Below, piece by piece: positions 1-12,894 of a stretch of DNA of 64,000 bases. Source of the DNA: Phoronis australis (taxonomy: Eukaryota; Phoronida; Phoronidae); NCBI GenBank assembly GCA_002633005.1, contig NMRA01000310.1:375234-439233 (forward strand). Reading direction: 5' to 3'. Position 1 is the stretch's first letter. Every line of letters begins with the position of its first letter. Position numbers and translations under genes: made by a program. The notes under the pieces are model-generated. The model ran no database searches, was not told where the DNA came from, and saw only the letters and a program-made list of their open reading frames with translations.

Positions 1-396
1 CCTAGTCGCTTCTAACCTTGGTATATGGGGAGTGCAACATAGAGGGCTTGGGTGCTATAGCCACTGCACTTGTTTCAGTGGTGCATCACCCATGGACATG
101 GGTGGCACACACCATAGGAGGCTGGGGGCTATAGCCCCCCACTTATTTCAGTGCTGTGTCACCTATGTGGTAAGGAACAAAGAGATACCAATTTTTGAAC
201 AGCTCGTATTCTTTTTGAACAGCACCTATTCTTTTTAAACAGCACCAGTCCTATTCTTTTTGAACAGCACCTAATTCTTTTTGAACAGCATCTATTCTAC
301 GTCAAAAGTTAAATTTTTATGAAGTTGGGTTTCTAGGAGCTTCAAGTGCTATTAAGAGAGATACCAACAATACATGTTGTCTATTCTTTGGCTCAC
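1..396. repeat. Left-edge simple and tandem repeats inside the intron of the minus-strand coiled-coil gene
   Basis: No exon is visible here. Bases about 45-170 hold two diverged copies of a GGGTGCTATAGCC-like unit about 75 bp apart. Bases about 190-300 hold four to five imperfect copies of a 24-28-bp unit containing TTCTTTTTGAACAGCACC. The stretch lies downstream, on the minus strand, of the donor of coding exon 2 of the coiled-coil gene, so I read it as its second intron. Confidence 0.6.
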
Positions 397-1326
397 CCAT
401 TTCTGATCCTCGGTCTCTTTCTTTAGTTTGGCTAGTTCAGCTGTTCGCTCCCCCTGTTGGCTCTGTAGCAACACCACCGCTGCCTTTATCTTACTAAACT
501 CTGTCTCTTGTCGATCAACCTTCTCTTGCAACAGATGCAGCGCTGACCTGAAAATGCACGGGTGAAATGATGGGGTCATGCTGAGTTGTCATGTGGTACT
601 CCAGCTGCACGATGACACTTGTTGCCAACAGGGTGCATTCACTAAGGCTTTTTGACAAAGGCATTGACGTAATGCCCAAACATCATGTCCCGCTATGTCA
701 TTTTTGGTGTCAGATTTTTATAACTCCATAGTGATTGTATGTGGGTAAGAAGAATGGTTTCTCTTGTCATAGTTAAAATTAGTGTGCAAGTCGTTTTGTA
801 AATCTCTGAAGAAAATTTATGTTCAAAACACCAAAAAGAATTAAACATCGAAAAGGACTGCGAGTGGTGGGTGGAGATTTGCCATGGAATTGCTGTCTTA
901 TCAAACCACTCTCATATTTGGATCGTAAATATCAACTTAAAAGAATTGCTAAAGGCAGCAGTAAAAATAGTACACAATTTTATAGACTACACATGAAGAA
1001 TACATTTTCAATTCCCTAAGATTGACTATTACTTCTAAGTTACTATTAAAACATGTGAACAATCATCTGTTCATGTTTTATCACCTTTGCCGAGCATACG
1101 TTAGACGTTGTTCCTTCATTTGATGTTGCAATTCAGTCACCATGGCAACAAGGTCGTCTTCATCACCAGTAATGACATTCGTCCGCTGCCAGGCTGGGTC
1201 AGGCCTTGGAATGTCACCACTAGAGACCTCTATGTCCCTTATTTGACTCAGTGTTCCTGCCATAGATGGCGTGATGAGAAGAGATAAAAGAACAGTCATT
1301 GCCAACACCGCACAGCAGTGGTCCAT
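397..1326 (-). CDS. Secreted coiled-coil protein, first two coding exons (3' part off the window)
   Basis: Two exons join cleanly on the minus strand: 1326-1085 (donor GTGATA) and 547-397 (acceptor TTTTCAG, donor GTGAGC), giving 131 codons with an arginine codon split across the junction. The ATG at 1326 opens on MDHCCAVLAMTVLLSLLITP, a typical signal peptide with likely cleavage after the following SMAG. An acidic linker follows (ITGDEDD), then a long charged amphipathic helix of heptads from about residue 60 to 130, rich in E, K, Q and L, predicted coiled coil. The frame also extends to a GTG at 1353, but that is not a eukaryotic start. Secreted proteins of this build often end in a C1q, fibrinogen-like or similar globular domain, but that part is left of base 1, so family and function are unknown. 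The first intron (548-1084) shows nothing else. Confidence 0.7.
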
Positions 1327-3122
1327 ATTTTCTTGTAGTTCTTCACTGTCCACTTGGAATGTTTATTGGTCCATTAACAGTTGACCTGCTTAAATGCTCA
1401 TCTTGGCTACTGTGTAAAATTTCCTGAAAAACAAACCAGAGGTCAAAGGCTCATAAACCACTTAACAATAAAAAAATCTGAAGACTCCTCAGCACGTCAG
1501 CTTCCAGGAGAACTTATCTGTGGCATAACCACACCACAAACGCCACTTGCTGTTCTATAATTACGTTAAATCCTGAACTAATTCAGTTATTGCTCAATAT
1601 CAACAGTTCTGATTGGACCTGCTCGGTGGCACAGCTTTGTTCTCAGATTTCTGATAAATTTTGCCCAGCTGTGCAGGTGGATTGGATTTCAGTTTTCGAC
1701 CAACTGCCCTCCTTGCAACATGTGTCTAGCAAGCTACATCCTTTACTGTGTTGATATATAGCCTTGTGGTCACATGACTATATTGGCAACAACTGGTGGG
1801 GCAGTTAGAGGTGGAGCCAACACTCAAAGTCTTTGTGCTTATGCCCTAAAAATTAACCCCAAGCTAATGATAATTAGTTCAACTTCAGACTTCTACATTC
1901 CACCTGTATTAACAGGAAAGGTTGTAGAACTCTTTAGCATAATGAGAGCACAAAAGTAACTTTAGACACAAGGATTACTAATACTGTTGTATGAGACAGT
2001 CCAAGTTGACTAAGACAACATACAAATTTGTTCATTCGCAGACATTTTTATGAGAACCATTTGAATATTCCACTGCACGATAGCAGCATTGCGGCTAGCT
2101 GCGTGATTGCAAAGAATTAAAAAATGGTGTGCAATCCCACCGCAAAGATATTCTGTTATATTGGACATTTCTGTGTGAAGCATTTGAGTATCCCATCTCA
2201 CAACAGGAGTATTGTTACACTGTGATGTGAAAAAACGCTGTGAAGTCCTGCTGCCTTAAATATTTATTCAGATGAACAACAGGTGGCTCTGTACAATTTC
2301 CACCTAATGCTCTGTGTCATCTAGCCATAAAAAATATTGGAGAATATCTTTTACACCCAGGCCTTGTCCTGTGAGACCTGGGGACCCTCATCAAGGTACA
2401 CACACCTTTGTGTTCTGGCTTTTTAAGAATATTTTTGGAGGGCCATTTCCTAAGTAATACCACCGAGTAGATATTAGTCTCACTAAGCGCAGTTTATGAA
2501 ATGTTATTCACAGTATTGAGAATACGCTTGAAAACACCCTGCAGCACACACTTTGCGCATGTTAGGAACCATGTAGGAAACTGCACAATGCAGGAATATT
2601 ATTACATACCATAGGACAATGAATGATTTCTTATGCAGCACAACAGTGTGAGTCGTATTAATTTTCTCGGAGGTGATGTCAAAATAATTTTAATGAGCAT
2701 TTATAATGTTAAAATGAAGCACGTTGTGCTCTTTCATTTTAAGCAGGAGAAGTGTGTTATTACTGTAATGTTGTTTTATTTTTAACAAAATGCAAACCTG
2801 GATCAACGCTGACTGAGCGTACGTAGTGAAAGAGCCCCTGAAGTGTTATGTTACCTTTTTGAAGGCAGTTTTTGGTCACCGTGACTTGTTCTGCTTGCTG
2901 CAAAGTTCAGCTATTACTGTAGACTATAGACTATTGCAGTGCTAGCGGTGTGAAAAAAAGGGAATTTAAACAAGTTTTCAGAGTTTATTGTACCGATACC
3001 CATGCTTTTATTTGTGGAAACATACAATTGATTTTTAATTCATGTAAAGGCAAAACGCTGGATTCCCATTTTGCGCGAAGGCCTATATTTTGATATTATT
3101 TCAACAGAGGTAATTACAATTC

Positions 3123-3305
3123 CAGGGCTTAAAATTTTTTTCTTTTAAGATGATTTCCTCTTTTAGGTTTTATTCGTGCAAAAAACATTTATGTCAGTTA
3201 AATTTTACACAAAAATGTTTCTTTCACACAAGTCTGTAGGTTTGTGGAACGATACATCACTTGGAAAATTTTCCTCTTTTTTATCTTTGGTCATTCCTAG
3301 CCCTG
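3123..3305. mobile_element. MITE, CAGGGCTT family, copy 1
   Basis: The element starts CAGGGCTT and ends AGCCCTG. It is flanked by the identical 6-bp direct repeat CAATTC (3117-3122 and 3306-3311), which reads as a target-site duplication. The interior carries GATTTCCTCTTTT and, near the right end, TTTGGTCATTCC, both shared with the copies at 15350-15584 and 47108-47585. At 183 bp it is too short to encode a transposase, so it is non-autonomous. CAGGG termini are typical of hAT elements, but those usually make 8-bp duplications. Confidence 0.7.
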
Positions 3306-5445
3306 CAATTCCTACATTGACCAGATTCCTACATGATTCCTGACATGTACACAAAAATCTATCATTGTCATCAGCTTGCTTGTACAAAACCCAATGAGCA
3401 TCAAAGCCTAGCTGTGTTTGTATACATTGTGATCTGTTTTTTCCATTATAATCTTCTATATCACCACTGCAGAATGAATTGAGCTGAGCTGTTGAGACAA
3501 CTCAGTACACACGCGCTCACACCTACACGCATAAACATGTAATAAAAGGAACCCATTAGAAAAATTTTGGTTTCATTAGCAATACTTGTATATTGTTGCC
3601 AGAACATCAAAGGCATTTTTTATGGTAATTCTTACTTAGTCTATTTAGCACCCAATATGGCCGACACATTTGTCACATTTCGCAACAAAAATGAACATTA
3701 AGAGAATTCTATTTTATTAATACGGTCTGTGATTAAACAATCCTTTTTGTAACATTGCAATAAAAATGTCAATTTTGACAGTTATTTTTGTGCAAAATCA
3801 GACAGTTAAGAATTAGAAAATTGAAGTGGACATGCGATGTTATATTTTGGGGTTTCTGGGAGGATAATGGTACATTGTTAATATTTAAACGGCTATAAAT
3901 CATTCTATGGCCATTAACTTTCTTCACAGACATATTTGCTCTTTTAATATAAGTTGGGCCTGGGGCCTGTTCTTTTCCATTGTTTGAAATTGTTTTCAAT
4001 AAATCACCTGAGGTGCCACCGATAGTAATTCTACACGGTTCGTCGTTCTGTTTCTGTGAGTGAGGCTGACCAACCCTGACCGACACTGGTGTTAAACTGT
4101 AGTGACTTTAAATCCTCTCAAGCCTAGGAAGTACGGTAACATGTTAAGATCGGCAAGTGACCCACGTCAAAAGTTGGTTTTTGACAGAAGGTAGGGGTTT
4201 AGTGCCACTCCTGCTGAATTATAAAACCTCACTTCCATGTATGTGCTTCAATGTGAGTGTGCAAATTTACTCTTAATTTATTCTAATTTTATTATTTCTT
4301 TTTTTAATTTATTGTAATATGTCACTACTACATTATATAGACAAGTGAAATTTTATTTTTTAAAGACGATCACCAAATAAATGCTTAATCATTTTTAATG
4401 AATGTCTACTAGCTTCCTCCTGGCGAATTGAGAAGTTGTGGGCATTCAGAACCAAATGAAGTGTTTTTAAAATGAGAACGGTCAATGTGGCAAAATTAGT
4501 GAGATTTTATCGTACACTATGATTGGATCATGGCATGTTAACTTTGGCTAATGGTATATTTTATTCATGAAATAGGATCTTTCTATTATTATTATTATTC
4601 ACCATTGTATGTGCATGGTTGTCTGTATTATACAAAAGTCGGTGAGTCTACTGGTACATAAATGGCATTCATGTATTTAGCCAGCACTCCTTCCTTGAGG
4701 CAAATTTTGGTAAATATGACGGGACTTGATTCCGAACTACCTTATTAGTTTGCTACAATAAAGATCTTGGAAACAATACGCTTCTGGTTAAGATATGGAG
4801 ATATGGCCAGTAAATACACAGCCTAGATTCCAGGCAGAAGGGTCTTCAAGATCTTAAAGTGTAACCAACTAAAGTTGGTTCTGAACTGAAAATGCGTCAT
4901 ATTTGGCAAAACAGACAGTATTGTGTTCCTATTTAAAAACATGATTTTCTACAAACAAAGTCACACCATGTGGAGGTGCTCCATCATGACTTGCAGTTGG
5001 CCCACACAGCAGGCTTGCTGCTTGAGAGTCAACTATGGCTTTTATGTTGATTGGACCACCATCAAAATTTTAACTTGGTTAGCTTGTTACAGTTCATACT
5101 GGGATAGATTTAAGTTCAAACTTCAGAGCCTGAGAATATTGTTTGTTAGCTGCTACAAAACATTTTTTTCTGGTTCTTGTCAATAGCTAGCATAACTGTT
5201 GCACTTTGACCTCACACGACCTTGTTGCCACGACGATCATGTTACCAAAACAGTGAAATTAGAGGTGGGATGTTTGATCAATCTAAGCACCTTGGCTGGT
5301 CTAATGTTTCTAGGATACTGTTAATTAGTGTCAGTTGGTCAATGTTTTTGTGGTTCCTTGTCGAGTCCTAGCCCATGTGCTCCATCTTTGAAAGAATAAA
5401 GGATTTTGAACTTAGTAATTTAGCAAATTGTTATAAAAAAAAGAA

Positions 5446-5640
5446 TTGCTGGTGGTCTGGTCCACATTGCATCAGACGTACGAAGGCCACTTTGCTGGGC
5501 CCATTGCACTGATCATCTGGAGCCTGTTTTATTAATATAGATCTGACTCAAGGGTATAGCAGTGTGCCCCAGTGGGACCCACCACCTTGAATAAATTAAG
5601 CAGACACATATCTCACTAGGCTGCACTGCCTCCTCAAGGG
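5446..5640 (-). mobile_element. tRNA-derived SINE family A, copy 1
   Basis: Read on the minus strand, the tRNA-like head begins about 5640 with CAGCCTAGTGAGATATGTGT (A-box position) followed by a degraded B box (GTGGGTCCCACTGGGGCAC). The body contains GATCAGTGCAATGGGCCC and a tail matching the copies at 12356 and 16645. Divergence is marked, so this is an old insertion. Confidence 0.6.
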
Positions 5641-6599
5641 CAAAGTGTTATTGCTTAGATTTCCATTTATTCATCTATAGCGTGTATATTGTTTAATATG
5701 CATTTGTCTAAGATCGTCATATAACATTAAAACACTGACTCATAGGTAACGAATGAAACTCGTCTTCTGTATCACATTATTTATAGAATAGACAAATTCT
5801 GAAGTTGCAATTAGCAGGCCCTCAATCAAAATTCAATTTCAAGGCAATAATTTGAACATAAAAGTTTTGTTAAATTTCTTCTGACATTTTAAGGCTGCAA
5901 AATCTGTAGAATATGAATTTATTGACTGAACTTCTCGAAACAGTAAGTGCAACACCTGATTTATGCCCTTATTTCCTCAAAATTGAATAAACGAACGTGC
6001 CCGTGTGTTTAGCGAGAAATTCTTGATAATTTGGTGTAAACTTTCTTAGCTTTCACCTTGCAATGAAACAACACTATTTTGAAAAAAACTGGCAAAAACA
6101 AATCACAAATTGACCAAATTATGCACTGCTGTTTCATAGCTTCAGGACGTTTTCAATGCTAAAGGATTATTTAAGGCGAATTCAGTGGATCTCATTGATA
6201 ATTGCAGTTTTATGATTTTAGTGAATTTCTAAATTCTTTTACAATGTATAAAAACTAGGAGGGCTAAACACGAAACTGAAATCAGTTTAATGAGGTCAGT
6301 ATTGTCTGACATTGACCAGGTTCAGATATTTTGACGCTTACCTCAGGACGTACTACTATAAACCCTCCCGCGATCTATTTTTAAAGCATTTGTAGCCGAA
6401 GTTCATTGGAACCAGTTGAATTGTACGTCGCAGTTGCCTTGTTACTTTTGAAATAGAACATAATAACTGCGTGAGTGTTATCAACCTGGTTCATTATAAT
6501 ACGGTCGTATATTTTGGTTTTGCTTTTCCATCCAGAGAAGCAATTTTAGGTGCTATGCCTTCGAACATCTACAGTGTGAACTTCTTTCTGCTGGCAAAG

Positions 6600-6640
6600 C
6601 AACAAGGTCTTGGACGTTAGCAACAAGGTCTTGGACGTTA
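6600..6640 (+). repeat. 21-bp tandem duplication
   Basis: The unit CAACAAGGTCTTGGACGTTA plus one base occurs twice head to tail with no mismatch apart from the end. No gene overlaps it. Confidence 0.8.
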
Positions 6641-7276
6641 TTAACAACTAAGTTGACACGCATGAATGGTTTCACACTCAGACAGATGTTTGTTAAATTA
6701 AATTCAATGAAATGAAAGATTTAGTTCGTAGTTCCTTCAATCGTGCTAGGTTCACATAAGTGGCGATAATGCTAGCAGTCTCACTGGCTAAACCGCCTGC
6801 AAAAACTCTAGCATTTTAGCAAAGCACGCCAGCTGTCCGCAAAGGGTCATTTTCGCCAGCAGTTAATTTGTTTCCTTACCTCCAGAATCTCTTTTAAATG
6901 AAAATAAATGTCAAAACACACTCACTCTCTGCCATAAATTGATTAATGCGATGATTAACAAGGACCTTTTACCCCTACGCATGTATTTCCTTTGAAGTAA
7001 GCCATCTAGCTACAAAAACGTTAGCAAAAACTTCAGTTATTTTGGAGTAACTCAAAGCGCTAGCAATAGAGACACTTGTTATTGTTTACACTTCTAGCGT
7101 TTATCATTTATGCAAAAGTGTTAGCAAAAACGCTATAGACTTTCAGCTATGAGGAGATATACAACTTCTTTGGGCTGTGAGCAATGCAATTTGCGGCCTT
7201 TTCAATTTCGTTGATGGAAAAAAATACATGAAGTTGTGATTATAAACTACTGTCGATTTCAAGTGTTTATAGCTGG

Positions 7277-7574
7277 AGGGTGTGCCGTCGAAACAGGAAC
7301 CGCGGTGTAAACCAAATAGTCCAGAGTTAAAAACAGACTCCCTCACTTTCAAAACAGTAACCAGCCCGAAAAACAGGTCCCTGGCCTTTAAAACTAACAG
7401 GAAATCAGGGGACCAAAAATTGTCCTGGTTTCCTGTCCGATCCTCAAGATTCCTGTTTTAAAGGTGGGGGTTCCTGTTTTCTGGGCTGGTTAGCTGTTTT
7501 GAAGGTGCAGGAGTCTGTTTTCGACTTTGGGATATCTGTTTTACACCGGGGTTCCTGTTTCATTGGAACACCCT
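7277..7574. repeat. Foldback (imperfect 300-bp palindrome)
   Basis: The left arm (7277-7415) and right arm (7425-7574) are inverted copies: GAAACAGGAACC near 7290 pairs with GGTTCCTGTTTC near 7550, AACCAGCCC near 7360 with GGGCTGGTTAG near 7480, and CTTTAAAAC with GTTTTAAAG near the centre. The whole is punctuated by an AAAACAG-type motif in one arm and CTGTTTT in the other. It could extrude a long hairpin; it carries no protein. Confidence 0.8.
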
Positions 7575-9789
7575 GAACTGGAGATACCACAAATGAAGCC
7601 ACACAGGTGGGTTAAGGCAGGACAGTGATGGCTGCTGGGAGAGTACCATAGTGGCCAATTTATTGACTGTAAAATTACCATCTGTGAGTAATGACTGGCT
7701 ATAAAATGCCTGGTTCTCATTTTGGCTGAGGTACATCACTGGTGTTTTTAAACACTTATTGACAATTAGCTCATGTGTCTAGCTTTGCCTTTGTAATTCT
7801 GCTCCAAAGATGATTTTAAGCGATTGGTAATGGTAAACCCAGCATTTTAGAGTCTAAAATATGCAGAACTGAAAAAGCTAGTGCACATTAAGGGTCTTAA
7901 TTATTTTAATCCTTGTGATTCCTTTGTACTACTTCAAAAGGGTCAAATATAATTTGTTCAAACACCTTCAAATTAAGGTGATGGTTAATGTTTGGTTCTT
8001 GATGGTCAAAATACAAATATGTAGTTAGGCTCTTCATTTCTGAGGTAAACAGATATGTGAGCAATTCAGTCAAGTAATGTAACACGGCCATGGTTAGTAC
8101 TTAATTTCCGGTATCCCTAATAAAATTTCAAAGTTAATTAAAATTGCTTTTGAATAAAACTACGAGTACTTAGAAGACTTATACAAGTTATCCATTAGGA
8201 TGTTAAAAATTTAGATTAATATTTAAAATTCAGATAATTTGGACTTCTAGGATTATCTCGAAATTTAGTAACTGATATTGACTAGCTTTGCTATTTATGT
8301 AAGGCTCACCTGACTGCTTGTCAAAGACCTGTCCTTCACTCTGGCACTTGCTTCCACAACCCAGATAATTTGACTTTATGACTTTCACATGTGTCTGTCC
8401 AATGTTTATGTTTGACACACTGTGCATGAATGGTGGTCTTGCTGGCCCTTTATTGGTCAGTTGTCATAATGGATCAAACCATTGTTTATAGAGGAGGGAT
8501 GGCTAGATTTATGCTGTGGCTTGCACTGCAGCAAAAAATGTAATTGAAGTTTTTATGGGTCAAAGGTCACAATAGAGAATTTCAGCTTTGGCAGTAGGGT
8601 TGTGAAGCACTTAATGATGGAAAACAATCAAAATGCTACTCGTCTGAGATATTTCTAATTTTGTTAGCTTATGTGCCATATACCATCATATGCCAATATA
8701 AGTTCAGAGACTTGAAAGTGGGTTGGACTGCCTTAACAGCTCAAAAAGTATGTTCTTCAAAGTGTTGCTATGGCATTAAATTTGATGCAGGTATGTTAAT
8801 CCTCCCTCCCCCCATATTTCTAAAGCAGGGCCCCCAATGCCTCTATTTTAGGCCTGATTATTGGCCTATTCCCCTTTTTATGTAGTTAAATTACACGAAA
8901 TTCACCTCATCAGACCCAAAAATTCCCTTCCAACGATTAAGAAATTTACTAAAATGTTAAAATTACATACTCTAGACCCTTGGTTTAGTGTAAAAATCGT
9001 CCCTACACCAAGTTAGGAAATTAGTTTATTTTGTAACTGTATAGTCATGAATTTTCAGTATTTACAGTAGTCTCGAACTGAGGGTCTGGATTTGAGACTG
9101 TGATTACAGCCTAGATATGGAGAACAGGATTAGTTTTACGCAAATACCGGGATGATCGTATACAATGAGCAAAATAGTCATTCTTGGATTCCTGACACCC
9201 CTACTTTTTAGGCCAGTCCAATTTCAAAAAAACAAGCTGTGTATAAGGACTAAAATTAGTTTTGGCTACTTGATACAGTGTTGCTTAGGGGTGTTGCTTA
9301 GGGGTGCTGCCCATGGAGGGTGTGAAATTCATGATGTCTAGGAGATTTTCCTCTCCCAGAAAAATAAATTTCTCATCTCAGAAGGCTCAGGCACCTTCTT
9401 TTGAGGTCAGTATAGGCCATGTAAGGCTCCACAATAAAAACTGCGAATTTCCGGACAGTTTAATGTAGTTTTTCTATTTTGAATTTATATACATGAACTG
9501 TTGCTTGGTCATCTCATGGCTTTGTCAGGAATATGCAATGCGCGTTCTCCTTATTTGGAAATGTGACACATTGACACCTAGAAGAACGGAAATATGGCGA
9601 CTTTGGCAGAAAACACAACTTTGAAATGAGCTCATATATCACTTGTGGAGGGTAGGTTTAAACTGGGTTTAGAAAAAAAGTTATTATTCATTCCATGCGT
9701 TTTTCAAACCTGGTGAATTTTTTGAAAATTCCTTTACAGATTAAAGGGAATAACTCTAGTAGGCATTATGAGTTACTTTTGTCAAAAAT

Positions 9790-10075
9790 TGTGTCATTCT
9801 GGGCTTAGATTTTCACAAGACATAGGGGGTAATAAACAATTGTCTTCTCAGTCATAACCATAAACCCTTTGTTAGGCTGTGTTTACAACAGGGGCTGGTG
9901 TATGGCTATAAGTACAGGGTTTAAAAAGAACTACTTTCGCTGACCTTGCATATCAATTTCATAGGGTTTATGTGGTGTCTGTGAACAACACCCTTGCTTT
10001 ACAACCATCTGCAAAATTCTCAGCTATCATTTGGAGTAAATAACCTCTCCAAGCTCAAAATATAAAAAAGGATTA
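9790..10075 (+). repeat. Interspersed repeat R1, copy 1
   Basis: A roughly 280-bp unit with conserved blocks GGGTAATAAACAATTGTCTT, AACCATAAACCCTTTG, CTGACCTTGCAT, CAATTTC, AACAACACCC and TTACAACCATCTGCAAAATT. Related copies lie at 13975-14285 (plus), 24640-24900 (minus) and 48895-49060 (plus, left part only). No open frame is shared, so it is probably a SINE or MITE; its ends are not clear. Confidence 0.65.
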
Positions 10076-12355
10076 GTACCGGTGTATGAACTTCTGTGTA
10101 CCATGCCTCTACATCATATGACTACCAAGCCTGGTGGACGAAAGATCAGAAGCGCTGCACTTTACAATGAGGTGGATCCAGATTCTCACGCAAAGTCAAT
10201 ATCCGCATATTTTACTGAGGTCTGAAATTGAATTTGTTTGTTCTGTTGACTGGCGTGTCATCAAGTTGTTGCTAACATTCACTTCTCTGGGCTTGGAAAC
10301 CTATTACCCTGTCCAGCTTAGCCAGTATACAGCCTAACTGTGATTTATGGCTTTCTAATGTTCAGTGTTTAAAATGAATCACTGGTAATGAGACCCACAA
10401 ATTTTGCTCCCTCTGAAAACTACCAGCAGTGAGTTGGGAATGGAACTGCACTGGTGAAAGTACATTAAAATGCAGGTTGGAAATGAGTCAATATTGTTTG
10501 CATTAAAGTTATGATGAAATAAAGCTTAGAACTATAGTAAGCCTAATTGTTTAATCATTTTTCCAAGAACTGATTTATAAACACCTTGCCTAACAGGATT
10601 ATATGCTGAGAAATTTACAGGATGTATTTATTATTCTTGGAATAAGTAGCTGCAGGGGGCCACTGACTCTTACATAAGTGTCATTTAAGAATGAATAGCT
10701 TGGAGGTCTATGTACCAAGTTTTAAAGAAATAAACAAAATCTTTCACCAGTTTATTTAGCAGGCGTGACAGATTTTTCTTAAGTTTGCTTGAAGCTTTTT
10801 TAATATTTTTTGTGCTTTGTTAAGAAAATGTTAAGTATTATAAGAAATAAACATTCATTAAATGTCTGTGAATCAGTATTTATATATGATACTGCCTAGA
10901 AGAAGCTTTGTTTAAAAAAGTGAACTTTGTGCCCCATTGCTGTTTACTAATATCTAAGGGTCATTGAGGAGGCATTTGTTGTGTTGAATTACACGAAAGC
11001 ATTGCTAGGCAGAATGGCACTTAAATTGAAGGCATTTTGCTCAAGGTTGGAGTTTGTCCAAAATTATAGAAATAGACAAACTGACTATCCCAAATTCAAG
11101 AATTACCGGAAAGACGTCACAGTTATCCACTCTGTAGCTTGGAAAACACATCGTCGGAAATTTGAGAAACATGGTAATCACCAATATCACTCTCATCCAA
11201 ATTCCGGGATCAAGAAAATCCAATTCACGTGAGCTTTTGTGTCCTAAATTCTAGAGACTGTTCCAAATTATAGAATTTTAGTTGTTCCAATGAGTTTCTG
11301 ACATGCCTATTGTTGGACCACCCACAGTGGAGGTCTGTGACAACATACCACTAGCTATCTATCCACTTGACTGTACATCAAAGCCATACCCTTAATTAGC
11401 TGAAGCCCCAAAGCCTGTCTTTCAACAAATGGTTGTAATTATTGTTCGCAATGTGAAAAAATAAAACTGGTTATCCGACAAAGACGTAAAAAACAACTAA
11501 GACATGAAAAATGATGGTGCTTATGACGCACTGTGCCAGACAATGGAAATTTTATTTCATCAGTTTTCTCAACATGACTAAAGCTATTGAGAATTTTAGG
11601 CCACGTTTAGTTTGATTTGTGCTGTGTAAAGATGATTAAACAACATTTAGTAAAAGTTTCTCTTATTTTACATTGAGGTTAAGCCAGCCTTTATGAAGTA
11701 GTAATGTTAAGAATGTAAGAATTATTGTAATTGTTTTCGTATGAATAACTAAAGACTTGACATTGTACATTGCCATCAGTGCTAATTATGAACCTTTAAG
11801 ACTTTTTTCACAGATTTTATGACTGCTATCAAAGTGCCTGGTTCTGATTTTGTCAATAAACCCTAAGTGGTTGCCATGGCAACAGAATTCAAAACATGGT
11901 GTGACTTGATATGCAGCTTCTATTTATTAATTGCAAGTTAGGGTCATTAAGTGCAGAAGGTGTTAGGCAAGAAACACTCAACCAAAAAATTATTATTAGT
12001 GTAACGTTTAGTTGAGTTTTATTTTTGTAAATAATAATATTAAAGTTCAAAGTTCTGATGAGTCCCAGTATGCATTTGTGTTAAGATTAGTGTAGGACTG
12101 TATCAACAAGTCCTTACATTTAGCCAAATATTTACAGAATTACAGAATTTAATTTGACAAAATATACATTTTCTAAATTTTAAGCAAAAATTAATGTAGA
12201 ATTTGATTGTTGGCTTCATAGCACCAATTTTCTCTTAATAAGCTCGCGTGACCATGATTTTTATCATAGCAAAATTTTATCAAAAAAGAATTTCGAATGT
12301 ACATGTCATAGCAAAACAACAGGATCAATTGCGTGACAAAAATTCATACTTAGAG

Positions 12356-12560
12356 GATGCAGGGCAGCCTAGTGGGATAAGTGTCTGCTTCCTTCACTCA
12401 AGATCGTAGGTTCAAGTCCCACTGTGGCACAGTGCCAGACCCAGGCTTTTAATTCATCAGCTCGGTTTTAACTATATATAGCATAAATATGGTTCCAGGT
12501 GATAAGTGCAATGGGCCCACGTGCGCGGCCTTCACATGTCTGGTACAACGTGTACCGGAC
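12356..12560 (+). mobile_element. tRNA-derived SINE family A, copy 2
   Basis: The head has an A-box-like CCTAGTGGGATAAGTGTC and a good B box (GGTTCAAGTCC at about 12409) with a matching acceptor-like GTGGCAC. This is a pol III promoter arrangement but not a foldable intact tRNA gene. The body TGGTTCCAGGTGAT..GTGCAATGGGCCC is shared with the other family A copies. The 3' part is included in a 204-bp tandem duplication. Confidence 0.75.
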
Positions 12561-12894
12561 CGCCTGCAAATATTTTAAAATTATTTTCATTGATATAAAT
12601 GTTCAAGATGAAGAGTCATAAACACTTAGCAGTTTTCTAAATTATCGTTTCGTTTTCGTTATCTGCAAAAGTGGAACATTCTAAAGACAAATATGGTTCC
12701 AGGTGATCAATGCAATGGGCCCTCATGCGCGGCCTTCACATGTCTGGTACAACGTGTACCGGACTGCCTGCAAATATTTTAAAATTATTTTCATTGATAT
12801 TAATGTTCAAGATAAAGAGTCATAAACACTTAGCAGTTTTCTAAATTATCGTTTCGTTTTCATTATCTGCAAAAGTGGAACATTCTAAAGACAA
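12485..12894 (+). repeat. 204-bp tandem duplication spanning the SINE tail and its flank
   Basis: Bases 12485-12688 and 12689-12892 are nearly identical head-to-tail copies with only a handful of substitutions (for example GGGCCCACGTGC versus GGGCCCTCATGC). Both include the SINE tail and about 120 bp of unrelated flank ending GGAACATTCTAAAGACAA. The duplication therefore happened after the SINE inserted. Low divergence points to a recent event or to assembly duplication. Confidence 0.9.

Noticed and set aside
8654-8792. Possible plus-strand exon between a TTGTTAG acceptor and a GTATGT donor
   Set aside because: The frame is open but the translation is Tyr/Cys/Ile-rich and unlike TBC or any known domain, and it has no splice partner.
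10103-10225. 41-codon frame opening MPLHHMTTKPGGRKIRSAAL with a good ATG context
   Set aside because: Protein-like for its length but followed by a stop with only a poor donor (GTCTGA), and no downstream exon fits; treated as chance.
12356-12440. tRNA gene
   Set aside because: A and B boxes are present, but the sequence continues into a SINE body shared by three copies and the cloverleaf stems are not intact.
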